From: Caballeronia sordidicola | Lineage (GTDB): Bacteria; Pseudomonadota; Gammaproteobacteria; Burkholderiales; Burkholderiaceae | NCBI RefSeq assembly: GCF_001544455.2 | Contig: NZ_FCOC02000001.1 | Span: 620,001 to 684,000, forward strand | Length of the DNA stretch: 64,000 nt | Reading direction: 5' to 3' | Shown here: positions 45,554-55,914 of the stretch, one piece after another | Layout: the number at the start of each line of letters is the position of its first letter | How positions within the stretch are numbered: the first letter of the stretch is position 1 | Translations under genes and position numbers: made by a program | Notes under the pieces: generated by a model | The model's input: only the letters and a program-made list of their open reading frames with translations | What the model was told of the DNA's origin: nothing | Databases searched by the model: none

Positions 45554-46415
45554 TTATGGCCTCGCTTTGGATGCGGTTACGTTGCATTCAACAGAGTTCG
45601 AAACATTATTTCGCCATTGCATGAGCAGCCCCGTCAGTATTAGCACTGGTTAATCGCTGTATTAATGATCCGAATACAGCATGCCTTCGTTGCCGCTCCA
45701 GATTCATCGCATGACGATCAACGGGATTGTTGATATAAATTGAACGACGCCGCCCATTCATTTTTTTCGGGTATCAGGCCACAGCAACTAAGCAGCCGCG
45801 CTATCTAAATAGATCAGACAAGGATTAACCATGCGTGCGTGGTATTGAATTTTTCTGCATGGATCGATGGATCATTCAATTAATCGGTATTTTTGTTTTT
45901 TTTGAAGAATAATCGACGCCTGTAGCCAGCCTCTACTCAGGATTTACCTGCTCGCCTTTGGGATCATCCTATCTTATGCAAGAGCATCCGAGTGCTTTAT
46001 TTGTTATTTGCTGCGTTTGATGTTTTTACTCTTTAAGGATTTTTTCAATTCAGGCTCAATCTGTGCATCATAAATTATCAAACTTGCAGCCCGATACGTG
46101 TTCGTATCTGATTTTTTTTCACAACTTTGCAACGAAATATATGCCTGATCCGACTATCAAAAAATTATTTTTATCGTTACGTTCCGGATAAGGAAACACT
46201 AAAAGCGATAATCAACACAAATACGCAGAAGCTTGGTCTGCAATAACGAACTTGACACGCGTGTCGAAGCGCCGAAATCGCCGAGCCGCGCGATCCGAAA
46301 TCAATTTGACCCGGGGCGGCGTGATGCAACGCCGTAAGGCACAATTCCCCTTCCGAATTTTCGCCAAGGCCGGCTATGTGTTCTCCGGCGACCCAAAGCA
46401 GGCTTTGCTCTCCAC
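45554..46415. other. AT-rich 860-bp region upstream of the giant autotransporter
   Basis: No gene supported. From about 45640 to 46260 it is strongly A/T rich, with many T and A runs, against a GC-rich background. It must contain the autotransporter promoter (minus strand) and the oligopeptidase promoter (plus). Such composition is typical of H-NS/MvaT-type silenced or acquired DNA. Confidence 0.5.
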
Positions 46416-48539
46416 ATGACAGATTCCTTCCTCAGCCGACGTCCCGAACTCGAATGGCCTGTTGCCGACGGCCCTGACCCGTTTATCGACCTGGAAACAC
46501 TTGAGGACGCCCATGTCAACGCGTGGGTAAGCGCGCAAAACGCGCGCACCATAGAAGCCTTCGGCATGACCGCCGGCACCGACGCACTCACGAAGCGGTT
46601 GGCAAAGGCCTACACCTCGCAGGAACGCATCGTTTCGTGTTCGCGTTACGGCGACTGGGGCTACAACACCTGGCAGGATGAGCAGAACCCGTTGGGCATA
46701 GTGCGGCGCACGGCCTGGAAAAAATGGCTGGCTGGCGCGCCCGAATGGCAAACAATCCTGGACGTCGACCAGATCGACTTGAATACGAGTGCCGCCAAAG
46801 ACGGCATCCGCTGGGCGCTGCACGACTTCGACATGCTCTATCCCACCTGGGACCGGGCATTGGTCAGCCTGTCGCCGGGAGGCTCCGACGCATGTGTGGT
46901 CCGCGAGTTCGATATCGAAACGCGCGCATTCGTGGAAGCCGGCTTTACACTCCCCGACGTCGGCAAACACGGCATTTCGTGGATCGATCGCGACACGGTG
47001 TATGTCGGCTGGGACGATAGCGCGCACAGCAAGAAACCCGCGCTGACCACATCCGGCTTTCCACGCCAGGCGCGTAAATGGGAGCGTGGCACGCCGCTCG
47101 CCGACGCCCCCGTGGTCTTTGAAGGCAAGCGCCGCGATGTATCGGCGGGTGTGGATTACGATCAGATCGAGAAGTTGCATCTGGCTTCGCGCGCAACGTC
47201 GTTCTTCGAGACGCTGCAATACTGGCTCGATGAAACGACCGGCGAGTGGCAACAATACGATGTCCCGCTCCACGCGGAACTCGAGCACTGGAATGGCTGG
47301 CTGTTCGTCACGCCGCGCGAGTCCTGCGAATTGGGCGCAACGACCTACGCTGCCGGTTCGCTGCTCGTCATCCGCCGCGATGCCTTCCTTGAAGGCGCGC
47401 GCAATTTCACCGTGCTGTTCGCGCCATCGGGCCGCAGCGTCCTCGCTGATATCGACTTCACGAAGCACTGGCTGGTGGTGTCGCAGATGGACGATGGTTC
47501 GCCGCGCGTGGAATTGCGTGGCCCGCCGGCCGGTCTCGAAGGTGAATGGACGCGTCGCGATTTCCCGCTGCCGGCGGCCAGCCAGTCGTATGTGGATTCC
47601 ATCGACAGCGAGCGCGACGACACCGTGCTTGTTCACGTCGAACATTTCCTCGCGCCGCCGTCGCTTTACTACGCCGATTTCGCGCAGCCGGAAAGCGAAT
47701 GGCAACTGCTCGCGCGCCTTCCGGCTCAATTCGATGCAACCGGGCTGGTTGCCGAGCGGCGTCACGCACTATCAACCGATGGCGTCGCCATTCCTTATTG
47801 GTTGATCGGCCGCGAAGCGAACGTGCGGGGTCATCGGCCGGCGCCTTGTTTGCTCTATGGCTATGGTGGTTTTGAAGTCGCGCTTGACCCGCACTACGAT
47901 GCGACCACGGGAATCGCGTGGCTCGAGAGTGGCGGGTTATACGCGGTCGCGAACATTCGCGGCGGCGGCGAGTTCGGGCCTGAGTGGCATCAGGCTGCGC
48001 AGCGCGAGAACCGCCGGGTTGCCTTCGATGACTTCATCGCCGTTGCAGAAGCGCTGGTGTCGTCCGGGGTAACGACATCGGAACAGCTTGCCATACGGGG
48101 TGGAAGCAATGGCGGTTTGCTGACTGGCGTGATGCTCGTTCAGCGCCCGGAGTTGTTTGGCGCGGTGTTATCGGAAGTGCCGCTGCTCGACATGGCGCGG
48201 TTTCATGTGTTGTTGCAGGGTGCGTCGTGGGTCGATGAATACGGTGACCCGGACAACGCGGAGGACTTGCGTTTCCTGCTGAGTTATTCGCCGTATCAAA
48301 ACGTGAAAGCGGAAACGGTGTATCCGCCGGCGTTGTTCACGTCATCGGCGACGGACGATCGCGTTCATCCGGGCCACGCCCGCAAGATGGCGGCGCGGAT
48401 GCAGGCGCAGGGACATGAGCGCGTGTGGTATCTGGAGAACCGCGACGGCGGTCACGGTGCTGGCATTGAGGCGGAAAGCATTGCGCGGGTGGAAGCAACG
48501 GCGTTCACGTTCTTGAAAGAGATGCTTCAACAACAATAA
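46416..48539 (+). CDS. Prolyl oligopeptidase family serine peptidase (S9A)
   Basis: A 707-residue peptidase. An N-terminal beta-propeller (about 70-430) shields the C-terminal alpha/beta-hydrolase. Catalytic residues are visible: Ser564 in RGGSNGGLL, Asp648 in TDDRVHPGH and His680 in GGHGAG. ANIRGGGEFGPEWHQAA is the usual oxyanion-side block. No signal peptide, so cytoplasmic; cleaves short proline-containing peptides by family. The start at 46416 is weakly supported by a ribosome site, but the first residues fit the family length. Confidence 0.92.
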   Translation: MTDSFLSRRPELEWPVADGPDPFIDLETLEDAHVNAWVSAQNARTIEAFGMTAGTDALTKRLAKAYTSQERIVSCSRYGDWGYNTWQDEQNPLGIVRRTAWKKWLAGAPEWQTILDVDQIDLNTSAAKDGIRWALHDFDMLYPTWDRALVSLSPGGSDACVVREFDIETRAFVEAGFTLPDVGKHGISWIDRDTVYVGWDDSAHSKKPALTTSGFPRQARKWERGTPLADAPVVFEGKRRDVSAGVDYDQIEKLHLASRATSFFETLQYWLDETTGEWQQYDVPLHAELEHWNGWLFVTPRESCELGATTYAAGSLLVIRRDAFLEGARNFTVLFAPSGRSVLADIDFTKHWLVVSQMDDGSPRVELRGPPAGLEGEWTRRDFPLPAASQSYVDSIDSERDDTVLVHVEHFLAPPSLYYADFAQPESEWQLLARLPAQFDATGLVAERRHALSTDGVAIPYWLIGREANVRGHRPAPCLLYGYGGFEVALDPHYDATTGIAWLESGGLYAVANIRGGGEFGPEWHQAAQRENRRVAFDDFIAVAEALVSSGVTTSEQLAIRGGSNGGLLTGVMLVQRPELFGAVLSEVPLLDMARFHVLLQGASWVDEYGDPDNAEDLRFLLSYSPYQNVKAETVYPPALFTSSATDDRVHPGHARKMAARMQAQGHERVWYLENRDGGHGAGIEAESIARVEATAFTFLKEMLQQQ

Positions 48540-48905
48540 TGAAATAACGAAATAACGAGCCAAACCCGGGGCGCGTTTTTCTGTTTGACTGCCACGAACG
48601 CGGGTGGCGAAGCGTGTGGGTATCTGTTGCCGGAGCGGGAGGGTTTCAACTGTCCGGGGTTATGCGCTGAGTGTTCTTTTGAAGTCCCAAGCAGATGTCA
48701 GTGCACGCTTGGTCTCATTAAGAATTAGCGGTTGGAAGGCGTTTTCTTTGCTTCGTTTCTTTGTCGCCGTTGGACAAAGAAATGAAGTCCCGCCACGGAC
48801 AGTGGCTAACAGTGCTAAAAAGGATCAACGAACAAGGAACCCGCGAAGACCTAAAAAGCGGGACCCCACAGCAACCCCACCGCCCACAGCAACAAAACCC
48901 CGCCG
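48540..48905. other. Intergenic region with dispersed repeat copy 2
   Basis: Between the oligopeptidase and the convergent exporter. Mostly occupied by the repeat at 48606-48853; no gene seen. Confidence 0.5.
48606..48853 (-). repeat. Dispersed intergenic repeat, copy 2
   Basis: The reverse complement matches copy 1 at 26392-26638 over nearly its whole length with scattered differences. It includes the same hairpin-forming TTTCTTTGTCxxACGGCGACAAAGAA-like element, written here only as a pattern. Both copies lie downstream of genes. Confidence 0.75.
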
Positions 48906-50147
48906 TCACCCCGCGCGCAGCGCCCTGACCGGCCGTCCATGCCACCGCAACACCATCGTCCGCCCGACAAACGTCAACACGCCGGTCACTCCGATCACGA
49001 TCCCCATCCCTTGCGGGGTGCCATCGTGCAACATCCCGACCGCAACACTGGCGAGCGCCCCGAGCGCCAACTGCACTGAGCCGAACACTGCGGCTGCGGC
49101 GCCTGCGTTGTGTGGGTATCGATGCATGAGATCGGTTGTGCAGTTGGCCGACAACAACCCCACAACGCCGACCACGAAAAACAGGCACCCGACGATTGCC
49201 CACAATCCCCCCACCCCGGTAATACAAACAAACGCGGTCGCCAGCGCCGCAACAACACTGACAAACGAAGCAATGGAAATCAGTTTCAGTGATCCCAACG
49301 GCCCGACGAGCCGCGTATTCGCCACATTCCAACCGATGATCCCGATAATGTTCAGCCCAAAGAAAAACCCGTAGTGCTGCGGCTTCACATGAAAGTAGTT
49401 GATATACACAAACGGCGTCGCCGTGATGTACGCGAACATGGAAGCGAACGCCATCCCGCCGCATAAAGCGTGGCCCCAGGTAACGGGATCGGTGAGAAGA
49501 CGCCCATACGCGGCAAACGACTGCCCGAGCGCTGAAGTCGCGCGTTTTTCTCGCGGCCACGTTTCCGGTACACGCAGATAAGTCGTCACGGCGCACAGCA
49601 AGCCGAATAGCGACAGCGTGACGAACACCGCGCGCCATCCGCCAAGCAACAGCAACTGCCCGCCGATCAGCGGCGCAAGCAACGGCCCGATAGACGTGAC
49701 GATAGCAAGCATGGACAGCACGCGAGCCGCGTCAGACGGCGCATGCGCATCGCGCGCAATGGCCCGCGCCAGCACGGAAGCCGACCCCGCGCCCAACGCC
49801 TGCAGAAAACGCAGGACCACCAGTGAATCGATGGAAAACGACAGCGCGCATCCCACGCTCGCGAGCGCGTACAAGATGATGCCGCCAAGCAGAACGGGCC
49901 GGCGCCCATAAGCGTCCGAAAGCGGCCCATATACAAGCATTCCCAACGAAAAGCCGAGCATGAAACTGGTGAGCGTGATCTGCGCGGCCGCCGCGGTCGT
50001 GCCGAACGCGTTGGCGAGCGCGGGCAGGCTTGGCAGATACATATCGATGGAAAGCGGACCGCACGCCGCCAGCGCGCCGAGCAGAAGGATCAGCCGACGG
50101 TCGGAACGGCGCTTGATGATTTCGGGCATGGGAGACGAAAAGAACAT
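48906..50147 (-). CDS. MFS drug exporter, Bcr/CflA family
   Basis: A 413-residue inner-membrane proton antiporter with 12 spans. The family signature [20 protein letters not shown] is in TM1, and motif [18 protein letters not shown] follows TM2. It exports chloramphenicol/bicyclomycin-type compounds by family; actual substrates unknown. Starts at 50147 or 50129 are both possible; neither has a clear Shine-Dalgarno. Divergent from hemL. Confidence 0.9.
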   Translation of the reverse strand: MFFSSPMPEIIKRRSDRRLILLLGALAACGPLSIDMYLPSLPALANAFGTTAAAAQITLTSFMLGFSLGMLVYGPLSDAYGRRPVLLGGIILYALASVGCALSFSIDSLVVLRFLQALGAGSASVLARAIARDAHAPSDAARVLSMLAIVTSIGPLLAPLIGGQLLLLGGWRAVFVTLSLFGLLCAVTTYLRVPETWPREKRATSALGQSFAAYGRLLTDPVTWGHALCGGMAFASMFAYITATPFVYINYFHVKPQHYGFFFGLNIIGIIGWNVANTRLVGPLGSLKLISIASFVSVVAALATAFVCITGVGGLWAIVGCLFFVVGVVGLLSANCTTDLMHRYPHNAGAAAAVFGSVQLALGALASVAVGMLHDGTPQGMGIVIGVTGVLTFVGRTMVLRWHGRPVRALRAG

Positions 50148-50482
50148 GGGAAAGACACGAGACTTCGTTCCGGCGACGGGACCGCCCGTGCAAAAGCCTT
50201 GGCAATGGTGTTCGGCGCCGAAAAAAACGACTCAAGCGAACGACTTAAACGACGCCTTAAAAGTGCAAGCATTGTACGCGCACGGATCGGCGGCGCTGGA
50301 CCGCGACTGCGAGGGACGCCGCCCTTGCGGCCTGATCCAGGCGACTCCGGTACAATTTCAGCTTGATTTCCTGCAGCCGCGCCAACGCGCCGGGCCACCA
50401 TCCGGCATCTGATCGAGGCCCGATCAGCGCCCGCGACCGCAGCCTTCTGAAGCAACACACGCCATCCAGCGCAGGTCCAGTC
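50148..50482. promoter_or_regulatory. Divergent promoter region, MFS exporter / hemL
   Basis: No gene. A possible hemL promoter has -10 TACAAT at 50351-50356 and a TTGCGG string at 50326-50331, with 19-base spacing, which is long. No regulator site recognised. Confidence 0.35.
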
Positions 50483-51766
50483 ATGTCCAGAAATGAAGCT
50501 CTCTTCGAACGCGCCCAGAAAACCATTCCCGGCGGCGTGAACTCGCCGGTACGCGCGTTCCGCTCGGTCGGCGGCACGCCGCGATTCATCCAGCGCGCGC
50601 ACGGTCCGTATTTCTGGGACGCCGACGGCAAGCAGTACATCGACTACATCGGTTCATGGGGGCCGATGATTCTCGGCCACGTTCATCCGGAAGTGCTCGA
50701 AGCCGTGCAGCGCGTGCTGGCAAACGGCTTCTCGTTCGGCGCGCCGACCGAATCCGAGATCGAGATCGCGGAAGAGATCTGCAAGCTGGTGCCATCTATA
50801 GAGCAGGTTCGCATGGTTTCCAGCGGCACGGAGGCGACCATGAGCGCGCTGCGTCTTGCGCGCGGTTTCACGAAGCGTGACCGGATCATCAAGTTCGAAG
50901 GGTGCTATCACGGCCACGCGGACAGCCTGCTCGTAAAGGCGGGTTCGGGTTTGCTGACGTTCGGCAACCCCACGTCGGCAGGCGTTCCCGCCGATATCGC
51001 CAAACACACCACCGTGCTCGAATACAACAACGTCGAGCAGCTTGACGAAGCGTTCGCCGCGTTCGGCTCGGAGATCGCCTCGGTGATCGTGGAGCCGGTG
51101 GCGGGCAACATGAACCTCGTGAAAGGCTCGCCGGAATTCCTCGCGGCATTGCGCGCGCGTTGCGACGAATACGGCTCGGTGCTGATTTTCGATGAAGTCA
51201 TGTGCGGCTTTCGCGTCGCGCTTGGCGGCGCGCAAGCGGTCTATGGCATCAAGCCGGACCTTACGTGTCTTGGCAAGGTGATCGGAGGCGGCATGCCCGC
51301 TGCGGCATTCGGCGGCCGTCGGGACATCATGGCGCATCTCGCGCCGCTCGGCGGCGTGTATCAGGCGGGCACATTGTCGGGCAATCCGATCGCGGTCGCA
51401 GCCGGCCTGAAAACGCTGCAACTGATCCAGGCGCCGGGTTTCTACGACACGCTGACAACACAAACCCGCCATCTCGCCGATGGTCTCGTCGCGGTCGCGA
51501 AGGAAGCGAACGTGCCGTTTTCCGCGGACGCCATTGGTGGAATGTTCGGCCTTTATTTCGCCGAAAGCATTCCGGCGAGCTTCGCCGAAGTCACGAAAGG
51601 CGACACAAAGCGCTTCAACGCTTTTTTCCACGAAATGCTCGACAGAGGCGTGTACTTCGCGCCGTCGGCGTATGAAGCGGGTTTCGTCTCGATCGTCCAC
51701 GACAACGCCGTGATCAACGCCACGCTCGACGCCGCCCGTGGCGCTTTCGCCCGGCTCGCCGCCTGA
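50483..51766 (+). CDS. hemL: Glutamate-1-semialdehyde 2,1-aminomutase
   Basis: A 427-residue PLP enzyme making 5-aminolevulinate from glutamate-1-semialdehyde, the C5 haem pathway. [17 protein letters not shown] begins the protein. [15 protein letters not shown] is the cofactor phosphate region, [10 protein letters not shown] carries the PLP-ring Asp, and K265 in [10 protein letters not shown] forms the Schiff base. The ATG at 50483 is chosen because the upstream extension has no family match. Followed closely by ribD, perhaps in one transcript. Confidence 0.95.
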   Translation: MSRNEALFERAQKTIPGGVNSPVRAFRSVGGTPRFIQRAHGPYFWDADGKQYIDYIGSWGPMILGHVHPEVLEAVQRVLANGFSFGAPTESEIEIAEEICKLVPSIEQVRMVSSGTEATMSALRLARGFTKRDRIIKFEGCYHGHADSLLVKAGSGLLTFGNPTSAGVPADIAKHTTVLEYNNVEQLDEAFAAFGSEIASVIVEPVAGNMNLVKGSPEFLAALRARCDEYGSVLIFDEVMCGFRVALGGAQAVYGIKPDLTCLGKVIGGGMPAAAFGGRRDIMAHLAPLGGVYQAGTLSGNPIAVAAGLKTLQLIQAPGFYDTLTTQTRHLADGLVAVAKEANVPFSADAIGGMFGLYFAESIPASFAEVTKGDTKRFNAFFHEMLDRGVYFAPSAYEAGFVSIVHDNAVINATLDAARGAFARLAA

Positions 51767-51792
51767 AACGCCAGAAAAGAGAGGCCGCCGCA

Positions 51793-52929
51793 ATGTTTTC
51801 GCAGACCGATTTCTCGCACATGGAACGCGCGCTCGCGCTGGCCGCGCGTGGGATGTACATCACGACGCCGAATCCGCGCGTCGGCTGCGTGCTGGTAAAG
51901 GACGGCGAAGTCATCGGCGAAGGTTTCACGCAGCCCGCCGGGCAGGATCACGCCGAGATTCGCGCGCTGAAGGACGCACGCGCGCGCGGCCACGATCCGC
52001 GCGGCGCGACCGCTTACGTGACGCTCGAGCCGTGCAGCCATTTTGGCCGCACGCCGCCGTGCGTGAACGCCCTGATCGAAGCACGGGTCGCGAAAGTCAT
52101 CGCTGCCATGGAAGATCCGAATCCGGCTGTCTCCGGGCGCGGCCTTGCGATTCTCCGTGACGCGGGTATCGATGTGCGCTGCGGCCTGCTCGCCAACGAG
52201 GCTTATGAACTGAATATCGGCTTCGTGTCGCGCATGACGCGCCGCCGGCCGTGGGTACGCATGAAAGTCGCGGCCACGCTCGACGGCCGTACGGGCTTGC
52301 CGAGCGGCGACAGCCAGTGGATCACGGGCGAAGCCGCTCGCGCCGACGGCCATGCGTGGCGCGCCCGCGCATGCGCGATCCTGACGGGCATTGGCACGGT
52401 GCGCGAGGACGACCCGCAACTCACCGTGCGCGCGGTGGACACGCCGCGCCAGCCGCAGCGCGTGCTGATCGACAGCCGCCTCGACGTGCCGCTTGGCGCG
52501 CGCATTCTGGAAGGCGCGCCGCCGTGGGTTTTTTGCGGCGCCGAGCCCGATCCTGTCAAAGCCGCTGCGCTGCGTGAACGGGGTATCGAGTTCACGCCGC
52601 TCACGAATGAACATGGCAAAGTCGATCTCCCCGCTATGCTCGGCATCCTCGCCGATCGCGGCATCAATGAGCTACATGTCGAAGCGGGTCACAAGCTCAA
52701 TGGCTCGCTGTTGCGCGAGGGCTGCATCGACGAATTGCTGGTTTATCTGGCGCCCAGCCTGCTTGGCAACGCGCCCGGCATGTTCGACTTTGCGCCGCCA
52801 GACACGCTCGAAGCGCGGCCGCATCTGCGGTTTCACCGGATCGACCGGATTGGCGACGACGTGCGGATTCTCGCGCGCTTCGCCGTTGTGAAGGCCGACG
52901 AACCGGCGGACGCGCGGCCTCTTATCTAA
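51793..52929 (+). CDS. ribD: Bifunctional riboflavin deaminase/reductase
   Basis: A 378-residue enzyme carrying out the deamination and reduction steps of riboflavin synthesis. The deaminase domain has zinc ligands H53 and catalytic E55 (HAEIRAL), C81 and C90 (PCSHFGRTPPC). The reductase domain begins about residue 155 with RPWVRMKVAATLDGR and includes GIGTVREDDPQLTVR. It starts 26 bases after hemL and lies 36 bases before ribE. Confidence 0.95.
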   Translation: MFSQTDFSHMERALALAARGMYITTPNPRVGCVLVKDGEVIGEGFTQPAGQDHAEIRALKDARARGHDPRGATAYVTLEPCSHFGRTPPCVNALIEARVAKVIAAMEDPNPAVSGRGLAILRDAGIDVRCGLLANEAYELNIGFVSRMTRRRPWVRMKVAATLDGRTGLPSGDSQWITGEAARADGHAWRARACAILTGIGTVREDDPQLTVRAVDTPRQPQRVLIDSRLDVPLGARILEGAPPWVFCGAEPDPVKAAALRERGIEFTPLTNEHGKVDLPAMLGILADRGINELHVEAGHKLNGSLLREGCIDELLVYLAPSLLGNAPGMFDFAPPDTLEARPHLRFHRIDRIGDDVRILARFAVVKADEPADARPLI

Positions 52930-52965
52930 CGCAAAAGTAACGCAAAAGCCCAAGGAATCTCAACG

Positions 52966-53595
52966 ATGTTCACAGGAATTGTCGCGGCGGTGGGCCGCAT
53001 AGAAGCCGTAACGCCGCTTGGTTCGCCCGTTGACGCGGATACCGGTGTGCGCCTCACGGTGGCATCGGGCGGCCTGGATCTCGCGGACGTCGAACTCGGC
53101 GACAGCATCTCCATCCAGGGCGCGTGCATGACGGTCATCGAGAAATCGGCGGCGTCGTTTGCCGTCGATGTATCGCGCGAAAGCCTGAACAAGACGGCAG
53201 GCCTCTCCCAACCCGGCGACGTGAACCTGGAAAAGGCGCTCCGCGCGCACGACCGGCTCGGCGGGCATCTGGTGTCGGGGCACGTGGATGGTCTTGGCGA
53301 AGTGACGCGGTTCGAGCCGGTTGGCGAATCGCATGAGTTGCGGATCCTGGCGTCGAAAGATATTGGGAAATACCTGGCGTACAAAGGCTCGGTGACGGTG
53401 AACGGCGTGAGCCTGACGGTGAACACCGTGAACGACCGGCCGGACGGATGCGAGTTTTCGATCAACCTGATTCCGCATACGGTGGAAGTGACGACGCTGC
53501 GGCATCTGAAAGCGGGATCGAAGGTGAATCTGGAGATCGATTTGATTGCGCGATATGTGGAGCGGATTTTGAGTGCGTCAGGGACGGCAAACTGA
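52966..53595 (+). CDS. ribE: Riboflavin synthase alpha chain
   Basis: A 209-residue protein dismutating two lumazines into riboflavin. Two tandem lumazine-binding domains, each opening with a hallmark block (MFTGIV at 1; GHLVSGHVDG about residue 105). Both carry SxTV/SLTV motifs (ACMTV, GVSLTV). Normal length. It is followed by an unusual insertion before ribBA. Confidence 0.95.
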   Translation: MFTGIVAAVGRIEAVTPLGSPVDADTGVRLTVASGGLDLADVELGDSISIQGACMTVIEKSAASFAVDVSRESLNKTAGLSQPGDVNLEKALRAHDRLGGHLVSGHVDGLGEVTRFEPVGESHELRILASKDIGKYLAYKGSVTVNGVSLTVNTVNDRPDGCEFSINLIPHTVEVTTLRHLKAGSKVNLEIDLIARYVERILSASGTAN

Positions 53596-53597
53596 CA

Positions 53598-53622
53598 ACA
53601 CATAATTATGTGTAGCACATAA
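53598..53622. promoter_or_regulatory. Two overlapping palindromes upstream of the antitoxin-like gene
   Basis: ACACATAATTATGTGT (53598-53613) is a perfect 16-base palindrome. TTATGTG-TAG-CACATAA (53606-53622) is a second one sharing its right half. They lie 47 bases before the antitoxin-like start, in AT-rich DNA. This fits an operator for a ribbon-helix-helix antitoxin that represses its own operon. Confidence 0.6.
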
Positions 53623-53668
53623 ATCTGCGTTAATATCTTCGCTTATTTATCACTTATGAAGGTGCGCA

Positions 53669-54016
53669 ATGGCGGAAACGGTCAACTTCACCGGCGCGGT
53701 CGATCACGATCTGCTCAAGCGCGCCAAGATTCTCGCAGCAAAGTCCGACACGTCGATCAACGCGCTCTTTAACGCCGAACTGCGCTATCTGGTCGAAACC
53801 TTCGAAGCGGCGGAAGCCAGCAACAATCAGAACTTTCGCACGCTGCTCGACTTTTCGCTGGGCCGACTCGACGACAATCAGGCCATTCAGGCGCTCGGTA
53901 TCGCTAGCGACGAGGACTTGTTCCTGCTCATGGCCCGCGCTCACCTTCCCATGCCGCGGCTGCCGGAGCCGGCCGTGAGCCGTATGGTCGACGACCTGAA
54001 CGCGCTGCCCAAATAA
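53669..54016 (+). CDS. Antitoxin-like protein (ribbon-helix-helix-like N-terminus)
   Basis: A 115-residue protein. The first 45 residues (VNFTGAVDHDLLKRAKILAA, then SINALFNAELRYLV) read as a short strand followed by two helices, as in ribbon-helix-helix regulators. The C-terminal 60 residues are acidic/Leu/Pro rich and could wrap the toxin. The ATG at 53669 has GAAGG upstream. Its stop is three bases before the next start. Palindromes upstream fit autoregulation. Role as antitoxin is inferred from gene order and fold impression. Confidence 0.65.
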   Translation: MAETVNFTGAVDHDLLKRAKILAAKSDTSINALFNAELRYLVETFEAAEASNNQNFRTLLDFSLGRLDDNQAIQALGIASDEDLFLLMARAHLPMPRLPEPAVSRMVDDLNALPK

Positions 54017-54019
54017 CCC

Positions 54020-54535
54020 ATGCCAGCCAATACCACCCTGCTTCCCGATGCAGGGCCGCTGATCACGCTCGCCTATGCGAATGCGCTCGATCTTCTGCTC
54101 GCACCGGGCTGGCCTATTGAACTGGTCGATATGGTGCTGTACGAGGTAACGCGTAACAAGACGCCGACCAGCGAACGCATTGCAGCCTGGGCCAGCAAGC
54201 ATTGCGGGCCTGTCCTCGAGACCAAAGTGTTTCGCCATTACACGCAGGCAGACAGGACGGCTCCAGCCCGCAGGGCGAACCTTGGCGAGTTGGCCATTCA
54301 GGAAGCCATGAACGATCTCAGTCTTGATGACCGGCGGATCGGCGTCTTTCTGTTTGAAGATCACAAGATCGCACGCGCCAGTTTTCTGGTGCCGGACAAC
54401 TGCAGGAAAGTTTCAACGCGTGCATATCTCATGTTTCTGGAACAACAAGGTCTGATCGATTCGGCAGCGCAAATCGAGCGCGCGGCGATCCTTGCGGGAC
54501 GGCAGTTTTCGCAAATTCGCTTTCCGCCTGACTGA
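54020..54535 (+). CDS. PIN-domain-like protein, probable toxin
   Basis: A 171-residue protein starting [15 protein letters not shown]10 is the first catalytic acid of PIN nucleases of the DxGPLI type. Other acids in suitable places are E42 (VLYEVTR), E90 (ANLGELAI) and D114 (FLFEDHKIA). It is somewhat longer than a classic VapC (about 130) but in the range of related PIN families. Immediately downstream of the antitoxin-like gene. Predicted to cut RNA when unneutralised. Inserted between ribE and ribBA. Confidence 0.7.
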   Translation: MPANTTLLPDAGPLITLAYANALDLLLAPGWPIELVDMVLYEVTRNKTPTSERIAAWASKHCGPVLETKVFRHYTQADRTAPARRANLGELAIQEAMNDLSLDDRRIGVFLFEDHKIARASFLVPDNCRKVSTRAYLMFLEQQGLIDSAAQIERAAILAGRQFSQIRFPPD

Positions 54536-54688
54536 CGCGCGCGGCAATGACCTGAAGACAACTCGGCGTCGACCCGACTGCGGCCATTCCCGCTGCCGAC
54601 GCCCGACACACCCAAAACCGGCAAAACCCCGGCGTTGCCCCTCCCTGTGGCGTAAAATACGCCCTTTCCCGAACGGACGACCATCGCA

Positions 54689-55861
54689 ATGACGCTCGCC
54701 TCCACTCCAGAGATCATCGCTGAGCTGAAAGCAGGCCGGATGGTGATTCTCGTCGACGAAGAAGACCGCGAAAACGAAGGCGATCTTGTCATCGCCGCCG
54801 ATTTCGTGACCGCGGAAGCGATCAACTTCATGGCGCGGCACGGCCGTGGACTGATCTGCCTGACGCTCACGCCCGAACGTTGCCGCCAGTTGAACCTGCC
54901 ACTGATGACGCAGAAAAACGGCACGCAGTACGGCACGGCGTTCACGGTCAGCATCGAGGCAGCCGAAGGCGTGACCACGGGCATCTCGGCGGCGGACCGC
55001 GCCCGCACCATCCAGGCGGCCGTCGCGCACGACGCCAAGGCCGAACATATCGTCCAGCCGGGCCATGTTTTTCCGATCATGGCGCAACCCGGCGGCGTAC
55101 TCGTTCGCGCCGGACACACGGAAGCAGGTTGCGACCTTGCGGCCATGGCCGGATTGACGCCGGCATCGGTGATCTGCGAAGTGATCCGCGACGACGGCGA
55201 AATGGCGCGTCTGCCCGACCTGATCGAATTCGCGAAGCTGCACGACATCAAGATCGGCACCATCGCCGACCTGATTCATTACCGCTCGCGCACCGAATCG
55301 ATCGTGGAGCGCGTGGCCGAACGCACCATGCAGACGGCGCACGGCGCGTTTCGCGCGGTGTTGTATCGCGATCAGCCGAGCGGTTCGCCGCATATTGCGC
55401 TGGTGCGAGGCCGGCCGGCGCCGGACCGCGAGACTCCGGTGCGCGTGCATGAACCGCTTTCCGTGCTGGACCTGCTGGAAGTGGATTCGTCCACACATTC
55501 CTGGACACTCGATGCCGCCATGAAAGAGATCGCCGCCCGCGATCTCGGCGCAATCGTGCTGCTCAATTGCGGCGATTCGAAAGAACATCTGGTCGAGGTC
55601 TTCCAGGCTTTTGAACGGGAAGACAAGGCGGCCGAACTGAAACGCCGGCCGATCGACTTCAAGACCTACGGCATCGGCGCGCAGATCCTGCGTGAGCTGG
55701 GCGTGGGCAAGATGCAGGTCCTGTCGAACCCGCGCAAGCTTGGCAGCATGTCCGGTTACGGACTTGAAGTGACGGGCTTTATTCCCATGCCAGGTTGTCC
55801 CGCTACGCAATCCATGGATCCAGCCGACGCCGCTTCGTTCTCTCATTTGCGCTCGGTTTGA
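54689..55861 (+). CDS. ribBA: 3,4-dihydroxy-2-butanone-4-phosphate synthase with degenerate GTP cyclohydrolase II domain
   Basis: A 390-residue protein. Residues about 1-200 are an intact Rib[27 protein letters not shown] and [12 protein letters not shown] carry the acidic and His residues. The C-terminal half resembles RibA by position, but the zinc-binding CxTGDxxGSxRCDC block is replaced by a stretch with no cysteines around [13 protein letters not shown]. So GTP cyclohydrolase activity is unlikely; RibB-RibX hybrids of this kind are known. It sits after the inserted pair with a 153-base gap, and ribH follows. Confidence 0.93.
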   Translation: MTLASTPEIIAELKAGRMVILVDEEDRENEGDLVIAADFVTAEAINFMARHGRGLICLTLTPERCRQLNLPLMTQKNGTQYGTAFTVSIEAAEGVTTGISAADRARTIQAAVAHDAKAEHIVQPGHVFPIMAQPGGVLVRAGHTEAGCDLAAMAGLTPASVICEVIRDDGEMARLPDLIEFAKLHDIKIGTIADLIHYRSRTESIVERVAERTMQTAHGAFRAVLYRDQPSGSPHIALVRGRPAPDRETPVRVHEPLSVLDLLEVDSSTHSWTLDAAMKEIAARDLGAIVLLNCGDSKEHLVEVFQAFEREDKAAELKRRPIDFKTYGIGAQILRELGVGKMQVLSNPRKLGSMSGYGLEVTGFIPMPGCPATQSMDPADAASFSHLRSV

Positions 55862-55914
55862 AGTGATCCGACCGGCGCTCGCCACCACACGCTCACACTG
55901 ACAACGGACAAATA

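Noticed and set aside
46374..47765. 463-codon minus-strand frame opposite the oligopeptidase
   Set aside because: Antisense shadow; the true gene has a complete catalytic triad.
54536..54688. FMN riboswitch before ribBA
   Set aside because: No conserved riboswitch core was visible, and the gap is short.
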